14,055 bases of DNA from JAGMXM01 sp964458325 (GTDB lineage: Bacteria > Verrucomicrobiota > Verrucomicrobiia > Limisphaerales > UBA1319): the NCBI GenBank assembly GCA_964458325.1, contig CAYWIM010000104.1:1-14055 (forward strand), given 5' to 3'. The position numbers and the translations under genes are program-made. Positions 6,801-13,803 of this stretch are shown here, in pieces. Numbering within the stretch: the stretch's first letter is position 1; each line of letters starts with the position of its first letter. Under the pieces are notes generated by a model that was given only the letters and a program-made list of their open reading frames with translations, had not been told where the DNA came from and did not search any database.

Positions 6801-8459
6801 ATGCCGAATCCCCGAAAGAAAATCAGTATCCGCGGTCTCCCCCGCGGCGCTCGACTCCTCCACGATCCTACATTTAACAAAGGCACCGCTTTCACCGAGG
6901 CGGAGCGTGACGCCCTCGGCTTGCGAGGGCTGCTGCCTCCCAACGTGCATACCCAGGCCGAGCAGGTCCTGCGGGTCATGACCAACTACCGCAAGAAAAC
7001 GGACGACCTCGAGAAATACATCCATCTCATCGCTTTGCAGGACCGCAACGAGACGCTGTTCTATCGGGTGGTTCTGGATCACATCGAGGAGATGATGCCC
7101 ATCATCTACACACCGACAGTCGGAAGGGCCTGCCAGGAATACGGCCACATCTTCCGCCGTCCTCGGGGCCTCTATATCTCCGCGCGCGATCGGGGGCGCA
7201 TGGTCCAACTGCTCCGAAACTGGCCCTGTCGCAAGGCGCGCATCATCGTGGTGACCGACGGGGAGCGGATCCTGGGCTTGGGGGACCTGGGCGCTTTCGG
7301 CATGGGGATCCCGGTCGGGAAGCTCTCGCTCTACACGGCCTGCGCAGGTGTTGCGCCTTCCCTCTGCCTGCCGATCACGCTCGATGTGGGCACCGGCAAC
7401 GAGACGCTGCTCCAGGATCCGCTCTACACTGGCCTGCGTCAGCACCGGTTGCGCGGCGATGCCTACGATGCCATGATCGACGAGTTCATCCAGGCGGTCC
7501 ACCAAGTATTCCCCAAGGTCCTCGTCCAGTTCGAGGACTTCGCCAACATCAATGCCTTCCGCCTGCTGCATCGTTACCAGGATCGCATCTGCACCTTCAA
7601 CGACGACATCCAGGGGACCGCGGCGGTGACTCTGGCGGGGGTGTATTCGGCCCTCCGGATCACCGGCGGCAGGCTGCGCGATCAGACCATCCTGTTCCTC
7701 GGCGCCGGCGAGGCGGGCATCGGCATCGGGGACCTCATCGTCGCGGCATTGCAGGACGAGGGGATGCCGCTGGCCGAGGCGCGCCGCCGCTGCTGGTTCG
7801 TGGACTCGAAAGGCCTGGTCGTCCGGGGCCGCGATCAACTCGCCGAGCACAAGCTGCCCTATGCCCATGAACACCCATTCTGTCCCGACCTGGCATCCGC
7901 CATCGAGGCGCTCCGGCCGACCGTGCTGATTGGAGTGTCCGGCATGCCGCGCTCGTTCACGCAATCGGTCGTCGAAACCATGGCCCGGATCAATCCCCGG
8001 CCCGTCATCTTCGCCCTGTCGAACCCCACCTCGAAAGCGGAGTGCACGGCTCAGGAGGCCTATGCCTGGTCGGAGGGACGCGCCATCTTCGCCAGCGGCA
8101 GCCCGTTCGAGCCGGTGACTTGCCTGGGCCAGCGTTTTGTGCCCGGCCAGGGCAACAACGCTTACATCTTTCCCGGTGTCGGCCTGGGCGTCATCGCCGT
8201 CGAATCCAGGCGCGTCACCGACCGGATGTTCTTTGCGGCCGCGCGCGCCTTGGCCCAGCAAGTGCTCCCCGCCGATCTCGAGCAAGGCCGGATCTTCCCC
8301 GCCCTCTCCCGCATCCGAGATGTCTCCGCCCACATTGCGGCTGCCGTCGCCGAGGTGGCGTATGAGCAAAAGCACGCCCACAAACTGCGTCCGGCCGATC
8401 TCCTCGCGTTCATGCGCGCCCAGATGTACGAGCCCGATTATTTGCCGTACGCGGGTTGA
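6801..8459 (+). CDS. Malic enzyme (oxaloacetate-decarboxylating), possibly NADP-preferring
   Basis: 552 residues, the length of the large SfcA/animal-type malic enzymes. It oxidatively decarboxylates malate to pyruvate and CO2, producing NADH or NADPH. Visible landmarks: NKGTAFT (26-32), IIYTPTVGRAC (101-111, catalytic Tyr103), VTDGERILGLGDLG (151-164), PVGKLSLYTACAG (171-183, catalytic Lys174), metal ligands in FEDFANINA (244-252) and FNDDIQGTAAVT (266-277), the dinucleotide motif GAGEAG (301-306), and SNPTSKAEC (407-415). VDSKGL (334-339), then AHEH (355-358), resemble cytosolic NADP-type enzymes (Ser-Lys) more than the NAD-type human ME2 or E. coli MaeA, so NADP use is plausible. No CoA/phosphotransacetylase-like extension is present. 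It is not obviously co-regulated with metF, given the 163-nt gap and its own strong ribosome binding site. Confidence 0.95.
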   Translation: MPNPRKKISIRGLPRGARLLHDPTFNKGTAFTEAERDALGLRGLLPPNVHTQAEQVLRVMTNYRKKTDDLEKYIHLIALQDRNETLFYRVVLDHIEEMMPIIYTPTVGRACQEYGHIFRRPRGLYISARDRGRMVQLLRNWPCRKARIIVVTDGERILGLGDLGAFGMGIPVGKLSLYTACAGVAPSLCLPITLDVGTGNETLLQDPLYTGLRQHRLRGDAYDAMIDEFIQAVHQVFPKVLVQFEDFANINAFRLLHRYQDRICTFNDDIQGTAAVTLAGVYSALRITGGRLRDQTILFLGAGEAGIGIGDLIVAALQDEGMPLAEARRRCWFVDSKGLVVRGRDQLAEHKLPYAHEHPFCPDLASAIEALRPTVLIGVSGMPRSFTQSVVETMARINPRPVIFALSNPTSKAECTAQEAYAWSEGRAIFASGSPFEPVTCLGQRFVPGQGNNAYIFPGVGLGVIAVESRRVTDRMFFAAARALAQQVLPADLEQGRIFPALSRIRDVSAHIAAAVAEVAYEQKHAHKLRPADLLAFMRAQMYEPDYLPYAG

Positions 8460-8601
8460 ACTCCCCGAGCCAAGGCGCGCGCCCCGAACCCATGAACCGT
8501 AGCCGCCGACGTGAGGAGGCGGACAATACCTGCCTCGTGACCTCGGCGGCCACCCCAGACGGATGGGGGGGCGCCTCGCGGAAATCGGGGCGAGCGCAGG
8601 G
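8460..8601. other. Convergent intergenic junction with several inverted repeats
   Basis: 142 nt between the ends of the malic enzyme (+) and the oxoamine synthase (-). Besides the large palindrome listed separately, CCCC (8553-8556) faces GGGG (8565-8568), and GCGC-C-TCG (8571-8578) faces CGAGCGC (8591-8597) just past the minus-strand stop. None has a T tract, so factor-independent termination in the classical form is not shown, although strong structure at a convergent junction fits a two-way stop. Confidence 0.5.
8502..8550. repeat. Long imperfect palindrome between convergent genes
   Basis: Arms 8502-8522 and 8530-8550 (21 nt each) can pair with 17 Watson-Crick pairs, one G-T(U) pair and three mismatches, around a 7-nt loop (8523-8529). 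The outer 8 pairs (GCCGCCGA/TCGGCGGC) are perfect. The wording around it (AGCCGCCGACGTGAGGAGGC) recalls a dispersed element of verrucomicrobial genomes from memory. It may act as a bidirectional terminator or be a REP-like mobile element. Confidence 0.65.
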
Positions 8602-9702
8602 CTAGACTCGCCTGCGCAGTGCTTCGAGCAACCGGTCGACCATCGCCGCCGTGTGGGTGGCGAACACCGCGATGCGGAGGACGCCTTCAGGACCCGCTCC
8701 GCAATAGCCGCTCAGGTAAGGCGCCAGGATGCCATCGGCCCGCAAGTCCGCATGGAGGCTCCGCATCCGCGCCGCGCTCCCCAGGCGCAGCCCCACCACC
8801 GGCACCGGCCCCGCTGCAACCGGCAGCCCCATCCTCGCCAGACCTTCCCGAAGCCGGCTCGCGTTGAAGCGCAAGCTCGCCCGCAGAGCGGGGTTCGAGC
8901 GCGCGATTTCAAGCCCGGCCTTCGAGGCCGCAGCGACCGGGGCGGGCAGCGGATTCGTCCCGCCGTATATCCTCGAATGCGACCGCAGCCCGTGGATCAT
9001 GTCGCGGCGGCCCGGGATGATGCCGCCATAACCGCCGATCGCCTTGCTCAGCGTGGCAGCGATCTCGACCCCAGGCCCCGACACGCCGAGGTGCTCGCAC
9101 GTTCCCCGCCCTTGCTCGCCCAGCACCCCGAGGCCGTGCGCGTCGTCCACCAAGATGCGGCTGCCCGGATAGGCCTGCAAGAGGCTCGAGTAGGCCGCCA
9201 GCGGGGCGACGTCGCCCGTCACCGAGAAAACCCCGTCGGTCATCACCCATGCCTGCTCTCCTGCCTGGAGCGAGCCTTTCAGTTGCCGGCCCAGATCGTC
9301 CGGATCCAGATGCCGGAACGTGTGCGCCGGCCGCCCTGAACCCCGCGCCGCGTCCGCCACACTGAAATGCGCCTGCTCATCCACGAACAATCGGCCGCCT
9401 GGCTCGGGCATTCCTTCGAGGAGAATTGCCGCGCCGGAATAGCCCGTCGGAAAATAGAGCGCGTCCTCGGCCCCATAAAACCGCGCAGCGCTCGCCTCGA
9501 CCTCGATCAGCAGCCGGTTGGATCCGAACCCGCGCCTCGAGGTGGCGCTCCCCATGCCGTAATCCCGCAGTCCCGCGATGGCTGCCTCGAGAACCGACGG
9601 GTGGCTTTGCAGCCCCAGATAGCCCGTGCCGCCGAAGTAGAGCAGCCGGCGATCCCCCAGGAGGATCTCCGGGCCAGGCGGACCTTGCATCAGATCGGAC
9701 AT
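8602..9702 (-). CDS. Alpha-oxoamine synthase-family PLP enzyme (BioF/KBL/SPT-like)
   Basis: 366 residues. The family condenses an amino acid with an acyl-CoA and releases CO2 (BioF, Kbl, HemA, serine palmitoyltransferase). Visible: GTGYLGL (25-31), DEQAHFS (108-114, the His that stacks on PLP), VMTDGVFSVTGD (153-164), VDDAHGLGVLG (185-195, the PLP-ring Asp and His), and the Schiff-base Lys220 in TLSKAIGGYGG (217-227). The protein lacks about 20-25 N-terminal residues compared with E. coli BioF (384), and the codons upstream of the ATG do not encode that helix. TNPLPAP (249-255) replaces the usual ST.LPP stretch, so biotin synthesis is not assumed; no other bio gene is here. It lies 188 nt past the phosphonate operon on the same strand but has its own promoter. 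The family is sure; the substrate is open. Confidence 0.9.
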   Translation of the reverse strand: MSDLMQGPPGPEILLGDRRLLYFGGTGYLGLQSHPSVLEAAIAGLRDYGMGSATSRRGFGSNRLLIEVEASAARFYGAEDALYFPTGYSGAAILLEGMPEPGGRLFVDEQAHFSVADAARGSGRPAHTFRHLDPDDLGRQLKGSLQAGEQAWVMTDGVFSVTGDVAPLAAYSSLLQAYPGSRILVDDAHGLGVLGEQGRGTCEHLGVSGPGVEIAATLSKAIGGYGGIIPGRRDMIHGLRSHSRIYGGTNPLPAPVAAASKAGLEIARSNPALRASLRFNASRLREGLARMGLPVAAGPVPVVGLRLGSAARMRSLHADLRADGILAPYLSGYCGAGPEGVLRIAVFATHTAAMVDRLLEALRRRV

Positions 9703-9890
9703 CCTTTTCGCATGCCAGAATCCGCCCGTGCCGGCAATCGGAAACCGTCTTGCGCATCTCGGCCGCGTGCCCTCACGGTGCGGGAGCCGGCGGATGATAA
9801 CCAGGTCGTTCTACAAGTATCAAAGGGAACCGGCTGATGGAGATCGGACTGAAGCGGCTGAAAACTCATTTCCGGTGAGGCAGCTCGAGC
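9703..9890. other. Intergenic region between phosphonate operon and oxoamine synthase
   Basis: 188 nt. It contains the minus-strand promoter listed separately, and an inverted pair AGCCGG (9785-9790) / CCGGCT (9830-9835) that brackets that promoter and could be an operator. No gene or clear terminator for the phosphonate operon was recognised. Confidence 0.5.
9794..9823 (-). promoter_or_regulatory. Sigma70-like promoter for the oxoamine synthase gene
   Basis: On the minus strand, TTGATA (9823-9818) and TATCAT (9799-9794) each match the -35 and -10 consensus at 5 of 6 positions, with an 18-nt spacer. The start codon lies about 90 nt downstream, so the transcript would have a leader of roughly 85 nt. 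This suggests the gene can be expressed apart from the phosphonate operon. Confidence 0.5.
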
Positions 9891-11042
9891 CTACGGATTG
9901 GCTGGATCCAGCCGCGGGGGCGCGACGGGGAGAGCCACGTTCATGGCTTGCAGAACCGCGGTGACGGCGTCGAGCAGCTCATGGATGTCATTGGCCGTCA
10001 GGCGCCCGATGTTGCCGATGCGGAAGCAGGGGATCTGGCCCAATTTTCCCGGGTAGATGATCATGCCGCGCCGGGCAAGCCGCTGATAGAACTCTTCGAA
10101 TTGAAACGCCGGATCGCCGGGGTCATGAAAGGCGGAGATGACCCAGCCCTGATGTTCCGGCGGCAGGTAGGGGCGAAATCCCAGGGCGGTCATGCCGGCC
10201 ATGAGGGCGGCGTGGTTGGCCCGATAGCGCTTGGCGCGGCCCGCCACGCCGCCCTCGGCATCGAGCTCGCGGAGCGCCTGAGCGAAGGCCAGGATCGCAT
10301 GCGTGGGCGGCGTGAATCGGAACTGGCCGTTGGCCTCGAGCCCCCGCCACTGCTCGAACAGGTCCAGGCTGAGCGTGCGGGCGTTCCCCTGGCAGGATTG
10401 GAGCGATTCCTTTCGCGCCAGCACGAAGCAGAAGCCGGGCACACCTTCGATGCACTTGTTGGCCGAAGAGATCAGGAAATCGATCCGGGAGGATTCCAGC
10501 GACAGCGGGACGGCGCCGAAGCTGCTCATGGCATCGACGATGAAGGAGCGGCTGGCCGCCTTCACCGTGCGCCCGATCTCCTCGACCGGATTGAGCAGGC
10601 CGGTCGAGGTCTCGCAATGCACGACGGCCACGTGGGTGATGGCGGGATCCTCCTCGAGGCGGCGCTGGACCGCCGCCGGATCCGTGATTTCATTTTGAGG
10701 CCAGCGCAGGACATCGGCTGCCAAACCGTGGCGGGTGGCGATGGCCAGCATTCGCTCGCCGTAGGCGCCGTTGATCAGGATCAGCAGTTTGCCCTGGGGC
10801 GGGAGGGCGGAGGAGAGCACGGCTTCGACGCCGAAGGTGCCGCTGCCTTGGAGGAGAACGGCCTCGTAGCCTTGGGGCTGGCTGACGCCGCCCACCTCGA
10901 GCAGCCGCTGGCGGACATCGCGGACGACGGCAATAAACTCGTCCTCCCGAGAGCCCACGTCCACGAGCATGGCCTCCTTGACCGTGCGGCTGGTGGTCAG
11001 TGGGCCGGGTGTAAAGAGGCGTTTGTAGGGGTGTCGTGCCAT
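9891..11042 (-). CDS. phnW: 2-aminoethylphosphonate:pyruvate transaminase
   Basis: 383 residues; interconverts phosphonoacetaldehyde + alanine and 2-aminoethylphosphonate (AEP) + pyruvate, using PLP. The N-terminal LFTPGPLTTSRTVKEAM (9-25) is close to a family signature. Other landmarks: GSGTFGVEAVLSS (66-78), CETSTGLLNP (143-152), VDAMSSFGAVP (169-179, cofactor Asp170), the Schiff-base Lys196 in SSANKCIEGVPGF (192-204), and CFRIGNIG (339-346, carboxylate-binding Arg341). The start at 11042 lies inside the preceding gene (46-nt overlap), yet it is well placed: the signature follows directly and there is a good ribosome binding site. PhnW often serves AEP breakdown, but with PEP mutase and the decarboxylase upstream it should act here in the synthetic direction (AepZ-like). 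No phosphonoacetaldehyde hydrolase (phnX) or phnY/phnA is present. Confidence 0.94.
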   Translation of the reverse strand: MARHPYKRLFTPGPLTTSRTVKEAMLVDVGSREDEFIAVVRDVRQRLLEVGGVSQPQGYEAVLLQGSGTFGVEAVLSSALPPQGKLLILINGAYGERMLAIATRHGLAADVLRWPQNEITDPAAVQRRLEEDPAITHVAVVHCETSTGLLNPVEEIGRTVKAASRSFIVDAMSSFGAVPLSLESSRIDFLISSANKCIEGVPGFCFVLARKESLQSCQGNARTLSLDLFEQWRGLEANGQFRFTPPTHAILAFAQALRELDAEGGVAGRAKRYRANHAALMAGMTALGFRPYLPPEHQGWVISAFHDPGDPAFQFEEFYQRLARRGMIIYPGKLGQIPCFRIGNIGRLTANDIHELLDAVTAVLQAMNVALPVAPPRLDPANP

Positions 11043-12190
11043 GGCGATGTCTCCAGAAACCTGATGAATCTCTCCTTCACCTCATGCGGTTTGACCGTGG
11101 GGCGGCCGAGGTTCTTGGGCGATCCGGGCCGGATTTTGATGTGGAGCAGCGATGGTCCAGGCAGGCGCCGGAAATCCTGGATGAGGGCGCGTATCTCCTG
11201 GGGGTCATCGGCGCCGGCGGCGCGGCGATAGTTGGTTGCAGCTGCGATGTCGGCAAAGCGCACGACGGGCGAGGCGGTGGATTGGCCGCCAGTGGAGTCG
11301 TGCGACTCGTTGTCCAGGATGATATGGACGAGATTGGCGGGCTGGTAATAGCCGATCGTCGCGAGCGCTCCCAGCTTCATGAGGGCGGCGCCATCGCCGT
11401 CGATGACGACCACCGGCTGGCGGGGCAGGGTGTGGGCCAGCCCGAAACCGATGGCCGATGCCGTGCCCATGCCGCCAACGACGTAGAGATGGTTGGGGCG
11501 ATCGGCGATCGCAAACAGCTCGCGGCCCGTCTTGCCCGTGGTGGCGATGACGGCTTCGTTGCCGGCAAGGGATTCGAGGATGGCCTCGAGGGCCTCGGTG
11601 CGAATCAGCCATTGCGGCGGCTCGAGGCGGAAATGGATTGCGACCTCGGTTTGGACGCGGGGGGCAGGCGTTTGGGTGCGCAGCTCGTGGGCGCCGACCG
11701 AGCCTTCCGACATCACCAGCGCGAAGGGCAGCTGCCGGTCCCGCATGCTTGCCTCGGCTCGGGCGATCGCGTCGGCAACAAGGGATTCCGCGGTGGGGAA
11801 CGGCATCCAGGGGATCCGGAGGGTGTCGAGAAGCCGATGAGTGATTTGCCCCATCAAGACGTGCTGCGGCTCGTCAGGCCGGCCCGGCTCGCCGCGCCAG
11901 GTCACGATCAGCAGCGTGGGGATGCGGAACGGATCGTTCAGCGAGGTCAGCGGATTCACCATGTTGCCCAGGCCGGAGTTCTGGCACATGGTGACCGTCT
12001 TGCGCCCGCCGAGGTAGGCGCCGGCATTGATGCCGACGGCTTCGCCTTCGCTGGTGGCGCCGATGTAGTGGAGGTTCGGATCCTCGATGACGCGGTTGAT
12101 GAACGGCTTGAGATAGGAGCAGGGGACGCCCGCGTATTGGGTGTAGCCGAGGGCGCGCAACGGTTCGATGAAAGCCGCGGCTTGGATCAT
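10997..12190 (-). CDS. ppd: Phosphonopyruvate decarboxylase
   Basis: 397 residues; thiamine diphosphate- and Mg-dependent conversion of phosphonopyruvate to phosphonoacetaldehyde, the irreversible step that pulls the unfavourable PEP mutase reaction forward. Landmarks: FAGVP-like YAGVPCSYLKPF (19-30), the activating Glu in GATSEGEAVGI (44-54), NSGLGNMVNPLTSL (71-84), and the ThDP motif GDG (265-267) ending in NESHDSTGGQ (294-303). The length is normal for Ppd (AepY), which carries both pyrimidine- and pyrophosphate-binding domains in about 380-400 residues. It starts by an ATGA overlap with the stop of the PEP mutase gene and has no Shine-Dalgarno site of its own, so translation is probably coupled. 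Sulfopyruvate decarboxylase is the nearest alternative, but the neighbours decide for phosphonopyruvate. Confidence 0.94.
   Translation of the reverse strand: MIQAAAFIEPLRALGYTQYAGVPCSYLKPFINRVIEDPNLHYIGATSEGEAVGINAGAYLGGRKTVTMCQNSGLGNMVNPLTSLNDPFRIPTLLIVTWRGEPGRPDEPQHVLMGQITHRLLDTLRIPWMPFPTAESLVADAIARAEASMRDRQLPFALVMSEGSVGAHELRTQTPAPRVQTEVAIHFRLEPPQWLIRTEALEAILESLAGNEAVIATTGKTGRELFAIADRPNHLYVVGGMGTASAIGFGLAHTLPRQPVVVIDGDGAALMKLGALATIGYYQPANLVHIILDNESHDSTGGQSTASPVVRFADIAAATNYRRAAGADDPQEIRALIQDFRRLPGPSLLHIKIRPGSPKNLGRPTVKPHEVKERFIRFLETSPWHDTPTNASLHPAH
11051..11054 (-). promoter_or_regulatory. Ribosome binding site of phnW inside the preceding gene
   Basis: GGAG on the minus strand (11054-11051), 8 nt before the ATG that ends at 11040. 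It supports the start despite the 46-nt overlap and implies independent or coupled initiation within the end of the decarboxylase gene. Confidence 0.65.
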
Positions 12191-13803
12191 GGCGATTGGA
12201 ATGCATGGGCGGCGGACAGGTCATCGATGTCGTCCACGTCCAGCCAATGGCCGGTGATGTAGAGGACGCGGATGGCCTGGCCCGCAGCCAGGAGATGGCG
12301 GAACAGATCGTCGAACCGCAGCGTCTTGAAATCGGGGCGCCGGGCCAGCGCGTCCAAAGCGGTGCGGAGGGAGTGCGAGCCGCGCGCAGTGGTCTTGAGA
12401 AGGCCGATCCACTCGCCGTGGACCTGGCTGGGATTCAAGTGGGCGCCGATGTCCTGCAGCTCGGCCTCCTCGTCGCCGTATCGGAGCGAGTAGGGGCGGG
12501 ATGCCACGATGTAATCGGGGAAGTTGCGCGGCTGGGAACGCTGCTGCCAGGCTGCGTCGACGACCAGCGTGAAGTCGCTGGCATCGAGCAGGAGGTTGCG
12601 GAGGATGTATTGGCGGAACAGGATGTCGCCGAACGAGACCACGAGGCTGCCTTCGAGCAGGGCGGCGGCCTTGCTGAGGGAGAGCAGCTCGCCGGTGCCT
12701 TCGTACTCCTCGTTGTCAATGAAGCGCGCGTCGGGGGCGTGCACCTGGTCCCGGGCGAAGCCGCGGATGACGATCACCTCCTTGATCCGTTCGGCGCGGA
12801 ACTGGGCGGCGAGCCGGTGGAGGAGCGGCTGGCCGTGGATGGGGACCATGGCTTTGGGCCGGAGATGAGTGAGATCGCCGAGCTCGGCGCCCTGCGAGGC
12901 AGCCAGGATGATCGCTCGCGGGGGGCTGTCCGCCCGGGGCAGGTAGCGCTCCTCGGCGGCGATCAGCTCGTCGGCGTTCTGGAGGCGGAAGACCTCCCGG
13001 ACCGGCACGATGCGGTCCTCGACGTCGCGGAGCGACCGCTCCTGGAAGATGGTGCGGGAGACCCGCTGCATGGCGTCGATGGCGGCCCGCACGTTGTGGT
13101 TGGCCCAGATGATCATGCTGATCTGGGCCTGCTCGAAGACCTCAGCCGGCGTGCTGTAATACATCGTGGGCACGATCACCAGCGGGCATCGGTTTTCCCA
13201 GGCGCGGCTGAAAGCCAGGACCTGGTCCGGTGTGGACAGCCGGCTGTGAACGAGCAGGGCGTCGGCGCCCGCGGCGTGGTAGGCCCCGGCGCGCCGCAGC
13301 ATTTCCTCCAGCCCCCACCCGGCGATGAACGCTTCGAGCCGGGCGACGATGCAGAAATCCGGATCGGTTTGGGCGTCCTTGACGGCTTTGATCTTGCCGC
13401 AGAACTCCTCGACATCGGCCAGGGGCTGGCGCTCGCCGCGGATGAACGAGTTGGATTTCGGGAACAGCTTATCCTCGATGCAGACGGCGGCGATGCCGCG
13501 CTGCTCGAGCTTCCTCACGAGCCGGCGGACGTTGTTGAAATTGCCGAACCCGGTGTCCCCGTCCAGCAGGATCGGGATCGAGGTCGCATCGCTCATGAAC
13601 TCGACGGTTTCAAGGATCTGGGTCCAGCTGGCCTCGTTGTTGTCGCGCACCCCGAGCGAGGCCGAGATCGACAGGCCGCTGGCCCAGATCCCGCGGAAAC
13701 CGGCTTCTTCGACGATCCGGGCGCTCAAGCCGTTATGCGCCTCCATGAGGAATTCGAGCTGGGGCGACTGCAGCATCCGCTTGAACTGTCCGCACTTCGT
13801 CAC
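12187..13803 (-). CDS. pepM: PEP mutase fused to a nucleotidyltransferase (PntC-like)
   Basis: 538 residues. The N-terminal part (1 to about 285) is phosphoenolpyruvate mutase, which forms the C-P bond by turning PEP into phosphonopyruvate. It carries EAHNGLSA (21-28), WASGLSISA (40-48), LLDGDTGFGN (79-88, metal-binding Asp) and the diagnostic EDKLFPKSNS (110-119), which separates true mutases from isocitrate lyase relatives. The C-terminal part (296-538) is a sugar/choline-phosphate-type nucleotidyltransferase: AIILAASQG (297-305), LRPKAMVP (314-321, Lys317), FGDILF (391-396, metal Asp393) and WLDVDDIDDL (520-529). In known pathways such a domain makes CMP-AEP from AEP and CTP. AASQG replaces the usual AAGxG. 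The start is GTG at 13803: TKCGQFKRMLQSPQLEF aligns with the family N-terminus, whereas the next ATG (13776) would cut it. No Shine-Dalgarno site is seen. Confidence 0.94.
   Translation of the reverse strand: MTKCGQFKRMLQSPQLEFLMEAHNGLSARIVEEAGFRGIWASGLSISASLGVRDNNEASWTQILETVEFMSDATSIPILLDGDTGFGNFNNVRRLVRKLEQRGIAAVCIEDKLFPKSNSFIRGERQPLADVEEFCGKIKAVKDAQTDPDFCIVARLEAFIAGWGLEEMLRRAGAYHAAGADALLVHSRLSTPDQVLAFSRAWENRCPLVIVPTMYYSTPAEVFEQAQISMIIWANHNVRAAIDAMQRVSRTIFQERSLRDVEDRIVPVREVFRLQNADELIAAEERYLPRADSPPRAIILAASQGAELGDLTHLRPKAMVPIHGQPLLHRLAAQFRAERIKEVIVIRGFARDQVHAPDARFIDNEEYEGTGELLSLSKAAALLEGSLVVSFGDILFRQYILRNLLLDASDFTLVVDAAWQQRSQPRNFPDYIVASRPYSLRYGDEEAELQDIGAHLNPSQVHGEWIGLLKTTARGSHSLRTALDALARRPDFKTLRFDDLFRHLLAAGQAIRVLYITGHWLDVDDIDDLSAAHAFQSP

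Noticed and set aside
8491..8562. A small open frame beginning MNRSRRREEADNTC
   Set aside because: It is read through the palindromic element; this wording is typical of spurious translations of intergenic repeats.
9891..11042. phnW as part of AEP breakdown
   Set aside because: No phosphonoacetaldehyde hydrolase or dehydrogenase and no phosphonate transporter are present; instead PEP mutase and phosphonopyruvate decarboxylase overlap it.
9948..11231. A 427-codon open frame on the plus strand opposite phnW and ppd
   Set aside because: Spans parts of two well-defined genes on the other strand and has low-complexity composition.
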